A DNA stretch of 64,000 bases from Streptomyces cellulosae (GTDB taxonomy: Bacteria; Actinomycetota; Actinomycetes; Streptomycetales; Streptomycetaceae). The DNA is taken from positions 1 to 64,000 of the forward strand of contig NZ_JOEV01000003.1 in NCBI RefSeq assembly GCF_000721105.1. Direction: 5' to 3'. Every line of letters starts with the position of its first letter. Position 1 is the stretch's first letter. A program made the translations under genes and the position numbers. Shown one piece after another: positions 25,125 to 33,387 of the stretch. The notes beneath the pieces were generated by a model. That model saw only the letters and a list, made by a program, of their open reading frames with translations, was not told where the DNA came from and ran no database searches.

Positions 25125-26135
25125 ATGCGTGTACTGGTCACCGGCGGTGCCGGATTCATCGGGTCCCATGTCGTCGAGGCTCTGCGGGCCCACGGGCACG
25201 AACCCGTCGTCCACGACGTCCGCGCCGACCCGCCCTCGGACGTACGGGACCCCGCCGCGGTCCGCCGCGCGCTGCGGGGCGTGGACGCGGTGTGCCACCA
25301 GGCGGCGATGGTCGGCCTCGGCGTCGGCTTCTCCGACGCGGCGGAGTACGTCTCCCGCAACGACCTCGGTACGGCCGTCCTGCTCACCGCGATGGCGGAG
25401 GCGGGGGTACGACGGCTGGTGCTGGCGGGGTCGATGGTCGTGTACGGCGAGGGCCGCTACGACTGCCCACGGCACGGGGTGGTCCGCCCCGGCCCACGTG
25501 CCGTCGCCGACCTCGACGCCGGACGCTTCGAGCCGACCTGCCCGGAGTGCGGGGCCGAACTGTCCCCCGGCCTGGTCGCCGAGGACGCGCCGGTCGATCC
25601 CCGCAACGTCTACGCCACGACCAAGCTGGCCCAGGAACACCTGGTGGCGGCGTGGGCCCGGGCCACGGGCGGCTCGGCGGTGTCGCTGCGCTACCACAAC
25701 GTGTACGGGCCGGGCATGCCCCGCGACACCCCGTACGCCGGTGTCGCCTCCTTCTTCCGCTCGGCCCTGGCCCGCGGCGAAGCCCCCCGTGTCTACGAGG
25801 ACGGCCGCCAGCTCCGCGACTTCGTCCACGTACGGGACGTGGCCGCGGCCAACGTGACGGCGCTGGTGGCCCCGGCCCGCGAGGGCACGCTCACCGCGTA
25901 CAACACCGGCAGCGGCGAGCCTCACACGGTCGGCGAGATGGCCCGGGTCCTGGCCCGCGCGTACGGCGGCCCGGAGCCGGTCGTCACCGGGGAGTACCGT
26001 CTGGGCGACGTACGCCACATCACCGCCGACTCGGCCCGGCTGCGGGCGGAACTGGGGTGGAAGGCGGAGGTGGGGTTCGCGGAGGGGATGCGGGAGTTCG
26101 CGGCGGCCGGAATGCGGACGGCGCAGGACACCTGA
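25125..26135 (+). CDS. NAD-dependent epimerase/dehydratase
   Basis: 336-residue extended short-chain dehydrogenase. The nucleotide motif is GGAGFIG (7-13); catalytic Tyr163 and Lys167 lie in YATTK. Nucleotide-sugar epimerase landmarks include RYHNVYGPGMP, RDFVHVRDVAAANV and YNTGSGEPHTV. An insertion with Cys114, Cys139 and Cys142 (CPRHG and CPECG) resembles a small zinc ribbon, uncommon in the family. It starts a unit with glycosyltransferase, methyltransferase and oxidoreductase genes, so a nucleotide-sugar substrate is likely. A TAGCGT-N6-ATG arrangement suggests leaderless expression. Confidence 0.9.
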   Translation: MRVLVTGGAGFIGSHVVEALRAHGHEPVVHDVRADPPSDVRDPAAVRRALRGVDAVCHQAAMVGLGVGFSDAAEYVSRNDLGTAVLLTAMAEAGVRRLVLAGSMVVYGEGRYDCPRHGVVRPGPRAVADLDAGRFEPTCPECGAELSPGLVAEDAPVDPRNVYATTKLAQEHLVAAWARATGGSAVSLRYHNVYGPGMPRDTPYAGVASFFRSALARGEAPRVYEDGRQLRDFVHVRDVAAANVTALVAPAREGTLTAYNTGSGEPHTVGEMARVLARAYGGPEPVVTGEYRLGDVRHITADSARLRAELGWKAEVGFAEGMREFAAAGMRTAQDT

Positions 26136-26139
26136 GACC

Positions 26140-26185
26140 GGTGGTGCCGCCCGCCTTCAGTGAAGCGGCGGTGGGCGGTACCACC
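26140..26185. terminator. Bidirectional terminator hairpin
   Basis: 16-bp arms 26140-26155 and 26170-26185, complementary at 14 of 16 positions, with a 14-nt loop. It lies between the convergent epimerase and histidine-kinase genes. Confidence 0.7.
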
Positions 26186-26205
26186 TCTGCTCGGCCAGTG
26201 GCCTC

Positions 26206-27318
26206 TCACACCCCCGCCGCCGGCAGCGTCACCTCGAACCGGCAGCCCCCGGGAATGTTGCGTACCGTGGCCTGCCCTTGGTGGGCCTCGACGATGCCGC
26301 GGACGATGGCGAGACCGAGGCCCGCTCCGGCGGGTGGGGTGCGGGCGTGGGTGCCGCGCCAGCCGGTGTCGAAGACGCGGGGGAGGTCCTCCTCGGGGAT
26401 GCCGCCGCAGCCGTCGGTGACGGACAGGACGACGCCGTCGGGGCGGCGCTCGGCGGCGATCGCGACCGTGCCGTCGGCGGGGGTGCGGCGGATGGCGTTC
26501 ACCAGGAGGTTGCCCAGGACCCGGCTCATCTCCTTGCCGTCCACCTCGACCGGCACCGGCTCGACCCGGTCCCCGACCAGGCGTACGCCGTGCTCGCGCG
26601 CGAGCGGGTCGGCGCCCGCGAGCGCGTCGCCCACCAGGTCGTACAGGGAGATGCGGCTCGGGCTCAGCGGCAGCGTCCCCGCGTGGATGCGGGAGAGCTC
26701 GAAGAGGTCGCCGACCATGCCATTGAGGCGTTCGACCTCGGTGCGGATCTGCCGGAGGTAGCGGTCCGGGTCGGCGGCGACACCGTCCTCCAGCGCCTCG
26801 GACATCGCGCGCAGACCGGCCAGCGGGGTACGCAGGTCGTGCGAGATCCAGGCGACGAGTTCGCGCCGGGAGGTCTCCAGGGCACGTTCGCGCTCCCGGG
26901 ACTCGGCGAGTTTGGCGCTGGTGGCCTCCAACACGCGGCTGAGCGCGGCGAGTTCGGCGGTGGCCGGGCCGTCGGGCGAGGTGAAGTCGCCGCCGTCGCC
27001 GAAGGAGCGGGCGGCGAGCGTGAGAGCCCGGCTGCGGGCCACCACCCACCGGCCCAGCAGCAGCGCGGTGGCCAGGGAGACCACGGCGGCCATCGCGACG
27101 ACCGTCGTGACGACCTTCAGATCGTGCGCGGACAGGAACATCGCCTGCGCGACCGCCAGGGTGCCCGCCAGCATCGCGGTCACCGCGACGGCGGCGACCA
27201 CCGCGAGGTGGCTGGTGACCGAGCGGCGCCGGATGAGCAGCAGTACGCACGCGCCGAGCACGCCGGCCGCGGCGGCGCCGAGGAAGGCGAAGAGGGCGAT
27301 GAGGAGGTTGTCACCCAT
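26206..27318 (-). CDS. Sensor histidine kinase (short, membrane-embedded sensor)
   Basis: 370-residue kinase. Three helices at about residues 6-30, 37-60 and 69-93 leave almost no external domain, so it probably senses within or near the membrane. HisKA is WISHDLRTPLAGL (His160); HATPase motifs are LGNLLVNAIRRTP, VTDGCGGIPEEDLPRVFD and GAGLGLAIVRGIVEAH. The ATG at 27318 is preferred because GAAGGCGAGG sits 7 nt upstream; a GTG at 27324 overlaps the regulator stop. The pair with the upstream regulator is likely cotranscribed. Confidence 0.9.
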   Translation of the reverse strand: MGDNLLIALFAFLGAAAAGVLGACVLLLIRRRSVTSHLAVVAAVAVTAMLAGTLAVAQAMFLSAHDLKVVTTVVAMAAVVSLATALLLGRWVVARSRALTLAARSFGDGGDFTSPDGPATAELAALSRVLEATSAKLAESRERERALETSRRELVAWISHDLRTPLAGLRAMSEALEDGVAADPDRYLRQIRTEVERLNGMVGDLFELSRIHAGTLPLSPSRISLYDLVGDALAGADPLAREHGVRLVGDRVEPVPVEVDGKEMSRVLGNLLVNAIRRTPADGTVAIAAERRPDGVVLSVTDGCGGIPEEDLPRVFDTGWRGTHARTPPAGAGLGLAIVRGIVEAHQGQATVRNIPGGCRFEVTLPAAGV

Positions 27319-27320
27319 GG

Positions 27321-28025
27321 TCACGCCTCGCCTTCGAAGCGGTAGCCCACACCCCACACGGTCTGGATCAGCCGCGGGCGCGCCGGGTCGTCCTCGACCT
27401 TGCCGCGCAGCCGCCGGACGTGGACGGTCACCGTCGACAGGTCCCCGAAGTCCCAGCCCCACACCTCGCGCATCAGGTCCTCGCGGCTGAAGACCCGGCC
27501 GGGGTGGCGCAGGAAGAAGGCGAGGAGGTCGAACTCGCGGATGGTGAGGGCGAGTTCGGTGCCGTTCTTGGAGGCGCGGCGGGAGGCGGGGTCCAGGGTG
27601 AGCCCGGCCGCGCGGAGCGTGCCGGAGGACTGCGAGGGACGCGTGCGGCGCAGGACGGACTCGACCCGCAGGACGAGTTCGCGGGGGCTGAACGGCTTGG
27701 TGACGTAGTCGTCGGCACCGACCTCCAGGCCGAGGATGCGGTCGTCCTCGTCGCCGCGCGCGGTGAGCATGATGACCGGGACCGGCCCGCGTCCGCGCAT
27801 CCGGCGGCACACCTCCAGGCCGTCCATGCCGGGCAGCATCAGGTCCAGGACCACGAGGTCCGGCCAGTGCGCGGCGGCCCGGGCGAGCGCGGCGGGCCCG
27901 TCCCCGGCGCGGTCGACGACGTATCCGGCCCGGTCGAGGTACCCGGTGACGACCTCGGCGACGGTCGGATCGTCGTCCACGACGAGGACCCGTGCTCCGG
28001 CCTGTGCGTACGGCTGCTGCTCCAT
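27321..28025 (-). CDS. OmpR-family response regulator
   Basis: 234-residue regulator: receiver domain with VLVVDDDPTVAEVV, phospho-acceptor Asp61 (VVLDLMLPG), MLTARGDEDD and VTKPFSPRELVLRV. The winged helix has LTIREFDLLAFFLRHPGRVFSREDLMREVWGW and TVTVHVRRLRGKVE. The start at 28025 is preceded by GAGGCT and then 6 nt, the same spacing seen at sister promoters. The ACGAARCNSKGACGT element lies 63 nt upstream in the same orientation, suggesting autoregulation as well as control of the flanking glycosyltransferase and oxidoreductase genes. Confidence 0.92.
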   Translation of the reverse strand: MEQQPYAQAGARVLVVDDDPTVAEVVTGYLDRAGYVVDRAGDGPAALARAAAHWPDLVVLDLMLPGMDGLEVCRRMRGRGPVPVIMLTARGDEDDRILGLEVGADDYVTKPFSPRELVLRVESVLRRTRPSQSSGTLRAAGLTLDPASRRASKNGTELALTIREFDLLAFFLRHPGRVFSREDLMREVWGWDFGDLSTVTVHVRRLRGKVEDDPARPRLIQTVWGVGYRFEGEA

Positions 28026-28073
28026 GCCGCCAGCCTCGCACCGTCCGCGCGTGGGCGCGGTTCCCGGTCCCCG

Positions 28074-28088
28074 ACGTCCGCGTTTCGT
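28074..28088 (-). promoter_or_regulatory. Site 2 of the ACGAARCNSKGACGT element
   Basis: On the minus strand ACGAAACGCGGACGT. It lies 63 nt upstream of the response-regulator start (same orientation) and 50 nt upstream of the divergent glycosyltransferase GTG (opposite orientation). The glycosyltransferase has TAGGGT at 28125-28130, 7 nt before its start. Confidence 0.6.
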
Positions 28089-28137
28089 AAGGAACCGAAG
28101 TCCGGTATGCCCGTTTCGCGCTCGTAGGGTGAGAGCC

Positions 28138-28854
28138 GTGACGACCTCTTCCGATCCCGTCCCGGCCCCCGTGTCCGTGGACGTCGTACTCCCCTGCCTC
28201 GACGAGGCCGAGGCGCTGCCCCGGGTGCTGGAGCGCGTTCCGCCCGGCTGGCGCGCGCTGGTGGTGGACAACGGCTCCACGGACGGTTCCGCCCGCATCG
28301 CCCAGGCCCTCGGCGCGACCGTCGTACGCGAGGAGCGGCGCGGTTTCGGCGCCGCCTGCCACGCGGGCCTGACCGCAGCCACGGCCGACATCGTGTGCTT
28401 CTGCGACTGCGACGCCTCTCTCGATCCGGCGGACCTGATGCCGTTCGTACGGGAGATCCTGGCCGGCGAGGCGGACCTCGTGCTCGGCCGGCGCCGCCCA
28501 CAGACCCGCGGGGCCTGGCCCGTCCACGCCCGCGCGGGCAATCTCGCCCTGACCCGGCTGCTCCGCCGCCGCACCGGGCTGCGACTGCACGACCTCGGCC
28601 CGCTGCGGGCCGCCCGGCGCGAGCCGCTGCTCGCGCTCGGTCTCACGGACCGCCGCAGCGGCTACCCGCTCCAGATGGTGGTGCGCGCCGCCGACGCGGG
28701 CTGGCGGATCGCCGAGCACGACGTGCCGTACCGCCCCCGCACCGGCGTCTCCAAGGTGACCGGCACCTGGCGCGGCACCTGGCAGGCGGTGCGCGACATG
28801 AGCCGGGTCCTGGCCGAGACCGGGCCGGCCGCCGGGCAGGGGGTGCGTGCGTGA
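28138..28854 (+). CDS. Family 2 glycosyltransferase
   Basis: 238-residue GT-A glycosyltransferase: VDVVLPCLDEAEALPRVLERVP, VDNGSTDGSA, RGFGAACHAGL, and a Cys-rich donor motif CFCDCDASLDPADL in place of the more usual DxD. The length and lack of membrane helices fit dolichol-phosphate-mannose-synthase-like transferases that hand a sugar to a membrane lipid, with GT-C proteins (such as that at 31940) as downstream users. The GTG at 28138 follows TAGGGT by 7 nt, so the mRNA may be nearly leaderless. It overlaps the next gene by 4 nt. Confidence 0.88.
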   Translation: MTTSSDPVPAPVSVDVVLPCLDEAEALPRVLERVPPGWRALVVDNGSTDGSARIAQALGATVVREERRGFGAACHAGLTAATADIVCFCDCDASLDPADLMPFVREILAGEADLVLGRRRPQTRGAWPVHARAGNLALTRLLRRRTGLRLHDLGPLRAARREPLLALGLTDRRSGYPLQMVVRAADAGWRIAEHDVPYRPRTGVSKVTGTWRGTWQAVRDMSRVLAETGPAAGQGVRA

Positions 28855-29462
28855 CCACGCTGCTCGTGATCGCCAAGGAGCCCCGGCCGGGCCGCGTGAA
28901 GACCCGGCTGACCCCGCCGTTCACGCCGCACGAGGCGGCGGCTCTCGCTCAGGCGTCCCTCGCGGACACCCTGGACGCGGTGGCGCGGACGCCCGCCGGG
29001 CGCCGGGTCCTGGTGCTGGAGGGCGAACCCGGCCCCTGGCTGCCGCCCGGTTTCGACGTCGTACGGCAGTGCGCGGGCGGCCTCGACGAACGGCTGGCCG
29101 CGGCCTTCGCCCACTGCGAGGGCCCGGCCCTGCTCATCGGCATGGACACCCCCCAGGTCACCCCGGAGCTGCTCCAGGTGGACTTCGCGGACTGCGACGC
29201 GTACTTCGGCTCCGCCGAGGACGGCGGCTTCTGGGCGCTGGGCCTGGCCGCACCGGACCCGGCCCTGCTGCGGGGCGTGCCGATGTCGACCTCGCACACG
29301 GGCGCCGCCCAGCGGGCACGGCTCGCGGGGCTGCGGGTGCGGGACCTGCCGCGGCTGCGGGACGTGGACACGGCGTACGACGCGGAGGTGGTCGCCCGCT
29401 CCGCGCCCGGCGGCCGGTTCGCCGCGGAGCTGGCCCGGCTCAGCCCGGCCGGGGCCCGATGA
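28851..29462 (+). CDS. DUF2064 / TIGR04282-type glycosyltransferase-like protein
   Basis: 203-residue protein with VIAKEPRPGRVKTRLTPPFTPHEAAALAQASLADT, ALLIGMDTPQVTPELL and EDGGFWALGLA, the pattern of the DUF2064 family of nucleotidyl/glycosyltransferase-like proteins. In Streptomyces it is commonly next to a GT2 gene, as here. GTGA overlaps on both sides (GT2 upstream, methyltransferase downstream by ATGA) show tight coupling. The substrate is not known. Confidence 0.88.
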   Translation: MTTLLVIAKEPRPGRVKTRLTPPFTPHEAAALAQASLADTLDAVARTPAGRRVLVLEGEPGPWLPPGFDVVRQCAGGLDERLAAAFAHCEGPALLIGMDTPQVTPELLQVDFADCDAYFGSAEDGGFWALGLAAPDPALLRGVPMSTSHTGAAQRARLAGLRVRDLPRLRDVDTAYDAEVVARSAPGGRFAAELARLSPAGAR

Positions 29463-30259
29463 GCACGGTACGGATCGGACGGCAGCGCTCTCCCCTCGCC
29501 GACGGCGACGCGCCCGCCCGCGACGGGGAGCCCTGGTCGGCCGACCCGTACGCGGACGCCCTGCGCTCCGGCCGCGGGCCGCTCTTCCTGCGCCGCTCCG
29601 ACGGCTGGCTGCTTCCGCTGGACGTGGAGCGCTGGTGCGCGGATGCCGACGCGGCCGACCTGGAGGTGCTGCGGCGCTGCGAGGGCGCGGTGCTCGATGT
29701 CGGCTGCGGACCGGGCCGGCTGGTGGCGGCCCTGGGGGCGCGGGGGCGGCGGGTGCTCGGCATCGACGTGAGCGAGGCGGCCGTGGAGCGGACCGGGGAG
29801 CTGGGCGGTCCCGCGCTGCGGCGCTCGGTCTTCGAGCCGTTGCCCGGCGAGGGGCGGTGGGGCACCGCGCTGCTGATCGACGGCAATGTCGGCATCGGCG
29901 GTGACCCGCGCACGCTCCTCACCCGCATGTGCCAACTCCTGTGCACGGGTGGCCTGTTGATCGCCGAGACGGTACCCGGCCTGGACCTCGACGAACGCGT
30001 CCTGGTCCATGTCACCGACGCGCGCGGCGCGACGGGCAGCCCGTTCCCCTGGGCGCGGCTCGGCACGCCGGCCCTGCTGCGGCTGGCGCGCCGCGCGGGC
30101 TGGCGTGCCGTCGATCAGTGGGCGGTCGGCGGGCGTTCCTTCGTCGCCCTGCGCAGCCGCAGCACGAACAGCACGGCGGAACCGCCGAACAGCGCCGCCG
30201 TCAGCAGCAGCCAGCGGGTCAGGAAGCCGTCGGGGGGCAGGCCGGTGGCCGAGGCGTAA
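29459..30259 (+). CDS. Class I SAM-dependent methyltransferase
   Basis: 266-residue methyltransferase: SAM site VLDVGCGPGRLVAALGARGRRVLGIDVSEAAVERT and a following IDGNVGIGGDPRTLLTRMCQLL segment. The fold appears to end near GGRSFVALRSR. The last ~35 residues (Ser/Asn/Arg-rich) have no methyltransferase character and are read from DNA that also encodes the end of the convergent membrane protein (overlap 30115-30259). The tail is probably just the antisense of that gene. Confidence 0.85.
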   Translation: MSTVRIGRQRSPLADGDAPARDGEPWSADPYADALRSGRGPLFLRRSDGWLLPLDVERWCADADAADLEVLRRCEGAVLDVGCGPGRLVAALGARGRRVLGIDVSEAAVERTGELGGPALRRSVFEPLPGEGRWGTALLIDGNVGIGGDPRTLLTRMCQLLCTGGLLIAETVPGLDLDERVLVHVTDARGATGSPFPWARLGTPALLRLARRAGWRAVDQWAVGGRSFVALRSRSTNSTAEPPNSAAVSSSQRVRKPSGGRPVAEA

Positions 30260-30573
30260 CGCCCGGCGACCCGCCCGCTGATCAGCGGGAACCACACCAG
30301 CAGGAGCAGCAGGGACAGGGCTGCGGGCACCCGGACGTACGCGACTCGGTCCCGGTGCCGGCCCGCCCCCCGCACCAGGGCGCGGTCGAGCGTGGCGTAC
30401 AACGGCAGCAGCACCAGGTCGTGGAGGAGAGCCGCCCCCACGAACCAGAGCGCGACCCCGAACCAGTCCTCGGTGAACAGCCGGAGGCCCGCGTAGGCGG
30501 CGAGGGCGAACGAGCAGCCGAGCAGCAGGAGTTGGAGCGGGCTTCCGACCGGGAGGAGCCTGGGCTGCGGCAT
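30115..30573 (-). CDS. Small polytopic membrane protein
   Basis: 152 residues with four predicted helices: LQLLLLGCSFALAAYAGLRLF, VALWFVGAALLHDLVLLPLYATL, LSLLLLLVWFPLIS and LLLTAALFGGSAVLFVL. The start ATG overlaps the stop of the molybdoenzyme gene by one base (TGATG), so the two are coupled. A GT/Cys/His-poor sequence argues against a haem protein. It may be an assembly or electron-transfer partner of the oxidoreductase; this is inference. Its 3' end overlaps the methyltransferase gene by 145 bp. Confidence 0.82.
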   Translation of the reverse strand: MPQPRLLPVGSPLQLLLLGCSFALAAYAGLRLFTEDWFGVALWFVGAALLHDLVLLPLYATLDRALVRGAGRHRDRVAYVRVPAALSLLLLLVWFPLISGRVAGRYASATGLPPDGFLTRWLLLTAALFGGSAVLFVLRLRRATKERPPTAH

Positions 30574-31826
30574 CACAGTTCTCCGAACGTCATCCGGGCC
30601 ACCCACTTGGTGTTGAGCACGCCGGGAGCGGCGGGCACGACGACCCGCGCCGGGTGGCCGTGGTCGGGGGTCAGCTCCTCGCCGTTGACGTACAGGGCGA
30701 GCAGGGAGCGCGGGTCGGCGACCTGGTTGGCGCGCAGGGCGGCCCGCCGGAAGGCGCCGTGGCGTTGCAGCGACTCGACGAGGACGTCGGGCGGGTCGTC
30801 GTACCCCACGAGGGCGGCCAGGTCCCGCAGCCGCACCCCGCGCCACCCTTGGTCGGAGGTCGACCAGCCCTCGACGCAGGCGATGGGCAACGACGAGCTG
30901 TGCAAAGGGAGTTGGAGGAGCTCGGGGCGGCTGAGCCGGACGGTTCCTGCACGGCCGACGACGACCAGCCGCCACGCCTCCTCGCTCGTCTCGTCCGCGT
31001 GGATTCCCGCGTAGGCGGCCGTCTTGTTGATCTGGAAGCCGCCGGGCCCGGTGGCGGGCTCGGCGCCGCCGTGGGGTGCGAGGAGGGCGGTCCGGCGCAG
31101 TGGGTCGAAACTCTGCCCGGCCGTGGTGACGAGGAGCAGGAGCGAACCGCCGCCGACCAGCCCGAGGGCGCCGCGGCGGGAAACGGTGGGAGCGGCGGGG
31201 GACGGTGACACCAACTCGCCATGCTCAGCGCGTAGTTGACGCACGTTGCGGACGGCCGCCGGTGTCTTCAGCGCGGCGTGCGCGACGAAGGCGGCGAAGA
31301 ACACCCAGGCGCCGTAGAAGTGCAGGGGGTAGAAGGAGCCGGGGAAGACGTAGTCCAGCTGGACGTTGAGCACACCGGTCACGAACTCGAACAGTGCGCC
31401 GCCGACCAGGAGCAGCAGTGAGACCCGCTCCAGCGCGTGGGCGAGCGAGCGCGCCAGCGGCAGCGTGAACAGCTTCGGCACCACCGACCACAACTTGGCC
31501 AGCAGGACCGGGATCAGCGTGATCCCGAGGGTGACGTGGACACCCTGGGTGAGCCGGTACAGCCAGTGCGGATCGGTCGGCCAGGAGAAGAGGTAGAAGC
31601 CGAGGAGTCCCTTGTCCGGGGTCTTGTCGTTCACCGTTGACAGGTCCGGGTTGTAGGCGGCGTACGACAGCAGCCCGGTCAGGAACAGCACGGTGATCCC
31701 GCCGAGCAGGACGAGCCCGAGCACCGAGGTGAGCCAGGGGCCGCGCAACGGGCTGCGCCAGAACGCGGGCGAGAACGGAGTGCGCGGCAAGGGGCGCGAA
31801 CGCGCCGGGGAGTCAGGGCGTGCCAT
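30573..31826 (-). CDS. Molybdopterin-dependent oxidoreductase with cytochrome b-like membrane domain
   Basis: 417 residues. Four helices in the N-terminal half (about 32-54, then near residues 90-110, 130-155 and 165-185) resemble a cytochrome b561/haem-binding membrane part, with His candidates in LYRLTQGVHVTLG and YPLHFYGAW. The C-terminal half is a sulfite-oxidase-fold domain; Cys317 in LPIACVEGWS is the expected molybdenum ligand. It probably reduces or oxidises an S- or N-oxide-type substrate outside the cytoplasm. The ATG at 31826 is preceded by TACCGT-N6, again consistent with leaderless expression from a promoter that shares the 31876-31890 element. Confidence 0.88.
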   Translation of the reverse strand: MARPDSPARSRPLPRTPFSPAFWRSPLRGPWLTSVLGLVLLGGITVLFLTGLLSYAAYNPDLSTVNDKTPDKGLLGFYLFSWPTDPHWLYRLTQGVHVTLGITLIPVLLAKLWSVVPKLFTLPLARSLAHALERVSLLLLVGGALFEFVTGVLNVQLDYVFPGSFYPLHFYGAWVFFAAFVAHAALKTPAAVRNVRQLRAEHGELVSPSPAAPTVSRRGALGLVGGGSLLLLVTTAGQSFDPLRRTALLAPHGGAEPATGPGGFQINKTAAYAGIHADETSEEAWRLVVVGRAGTVRLSRPELLQLPLHSSSLPIACVEGWSTSDQGWRGVRLRDLAALVGYDDPPDVLVESLQRHGAFRRAALRANQVADPRSLLALYVNGEELTPDHGHPARVVVPAAPGVLNTKWVARMTFGEL

Positions 31827-31875
31827 GCCCCGACGGTAGGCCCGCGCCACCCCCAGAGCGGGCCCGCGAACCATG

Positions 31876-31890
31876 ACGAAACTCTGACGT
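31876..31890 (+). promoter_or_regulatory. Site 3 of the ACGAARCNSKGACGT element
   Basis: ACGAAACTCTGACGT, 64 nt upstream of the membrane-protein GTG at 31940 (same orientation) and 50 nt upstream of the molybdoenzyme start at 31826 (opposite orientation). TAGCGT at 31928-31933 lies 6 nt before the GTG. Confidence 0.6.
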
Positions 31891-31939
31891 CCGCGCCTGT
31901 CAGCCGTCCGGAGGAGGACCGGCGTCCTAGCGTTCCGGC

Positions 31940-33325
31940 GTGACCCGCGATCTGAGACATGACCTGTACGCGGCCCTCGCCGCCGCCCTGCTCGTGGTGA
32001 CCGCCGTCCTGGTCGGCAGCGCGATCCAGCGCCGCGACGGCACCCTCCGCGTCGGCCGGCCGCCCCTGCTGGCGATCTGGGATCCCCACGTCGGTCCCGG
32101 CACCCCGGCCGCGCTCGCCGTCGCGGCCCTCGTCGTCGCGTACGGTCCCGCCCTGGCCGCCCGGCTGTCCTGGCGTGCGCTGCTTCTCACCACCTGGGCG
32201 GCCGGCCTGGCCTGGACGTGGTCCCTCGCCCTGGTCGACGGCTGGCACCGGGGCGTCGCCGCACGGCTGACCACCCGGAACGAGTACCTCCAGGTCATCG
32301 ACCGCTTCCACGACATCCCGGCCACGCTGGCGGACTTCACCCACCACATCCTGCTCGAGACACCCGGCAACTGGCCCGCCCATGTCGCCGGCCATCCTCC
32401 GGCGGCCACCGTCACCTTCGTCCTCCTGGACCGGGCCGGACTGGGCGGCGGGGGCTGGGCCGGCGCCTGGTGCATCACCGTCGGCACGACGGCGGCCCTG
32501 GCGGTCCTGGTGACCGTGCGGACCCTCGCCGACGAGTCACTGGCCCGCCGCGCCGCCCCCTTCCTGGTACTGGCCCCGGCGGCCGTGTGGGTGGGCACCT
32601 CCGCCGACGGCTACTTCACGGCGGTCGCGGCCTGGGCGGTCGCCTTCCTCGCCCTGGCGGTGACGGGCCACCGCCCCGCCTGGACGGGCCTCGCCTCCGG
32701 CCTCCTGTTCGGCCTGACCGTCTACCTCTCGTACGGCCTGACGCTCTTCGCGGTCATCGCCGGCACCGTCCTCCTCCTGGGCCGCCACCGCGCCCGGCCC
32801 CTCCCCTTCCTGCTGGCCGGACTCCTGGTCGTCCCGGTGGCGTTCACGGCCGCCGGCTTCGACTGGTGGGAGGCGTACCGGCTGCTGGTCCACCGCTACT
32901 ACCAGGGAGCGGGCGGGGTCCGGCCGTACGGCTACTGGGTGTGGGCGAACCTGGCGTGCACGGTACTGATCGTGGGCCCGGCGACGGTGGCGGGCCTCAG
33001 ACGCACGGCGTCAACGCTGCGTGCCAGTGGACGCCCGGACCGCCCCGGCAGACATCCGGACCGCCCCGGCAGACGCCTGGATCTCCCGGGCGTCCGCCTG
33101 GCCCTCCCCGGCGTCCGCCTGGCCCTCCTCGTCCTCGCCGCTCTCCTCGCCCTCCTCGTCGCCGACCTCTCCGGCATGAGCAAGGCGGAGACGGAACGCA
33201 TCTGGCTCCCGTTCGCGATGTGGCTGCTGCCGGCGTCCGCGTGGCTGAGGGGAGCGCGGGGGTGGCTGGCGGCGCAGGGAGTACTGGCGTTGCTGATCAA
33301 CCATCTGCTGATGACGTGGTGGTGA
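31940..33325 (+). CDS. Polytopic membrane protein, GT-C glycosyltransferase-like
   Basis: 461 residues with about ten predicted helices and an external loop after helix 2-3 containing the HDIPATLADFTHHILLETPGNWPAHVAGHPP segment. This arrangement, including HPP, recalls mannosyltransferases of the GT-C class in actinobacteria that use lipid-linked sugars. A GT2 enzyme encoded in the same unit could supply such a donor. A cytoplasmic Pro/Arg/Gly-rich stretch near residue 360-395 contains small duplications. Function is inferred from topology and context only. Confidence 0.75.
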   Translation: MTRDLRHDLYAALAAALLVVTAVLVGSAIQRRDGTLRVGRPPLLAIWDPHVGPGTPAALAVAALVVAYGPALAARLSWRALLLTTWAAGLAWTWSLALVDGWHRGVAARLTTRNEYLQVIDRFHDIPATLADFTHHILLETPGNWPAHVAGHPPAATVTFVLLDRAGLGGGGWAGAWCITVGTTAALAVLVTVRTLADESLARRAAPFLVLAPAAVWVGTSADGYFTAVAAWAVAFLALAVTGHRPAWTGLASGLLFGLTVYLSYGLTLFAVIAGTVLLLGRHRARPLPFLLAGLLVVPVAFTAAGFDWWEAYRLLVHRYYQGAGGVRPYGYWVWANLACTVLIVGPATVAGLRRTASTLRASGRPDRPGRHPDRPGRRLDLPGVRLALPGVRLALLVLAALLALLVADLSGMSKAETERIWLPFAMWLLPASAWLRGARGWLAAQGVLALLINHLLMTWW

Positions 33326-33387
33326 CGGCTCGTCAGCCGGCCCCCCAGGCAGTGAGACCGAGGGCCTCCCGGCGACCCGGAAGCCGC

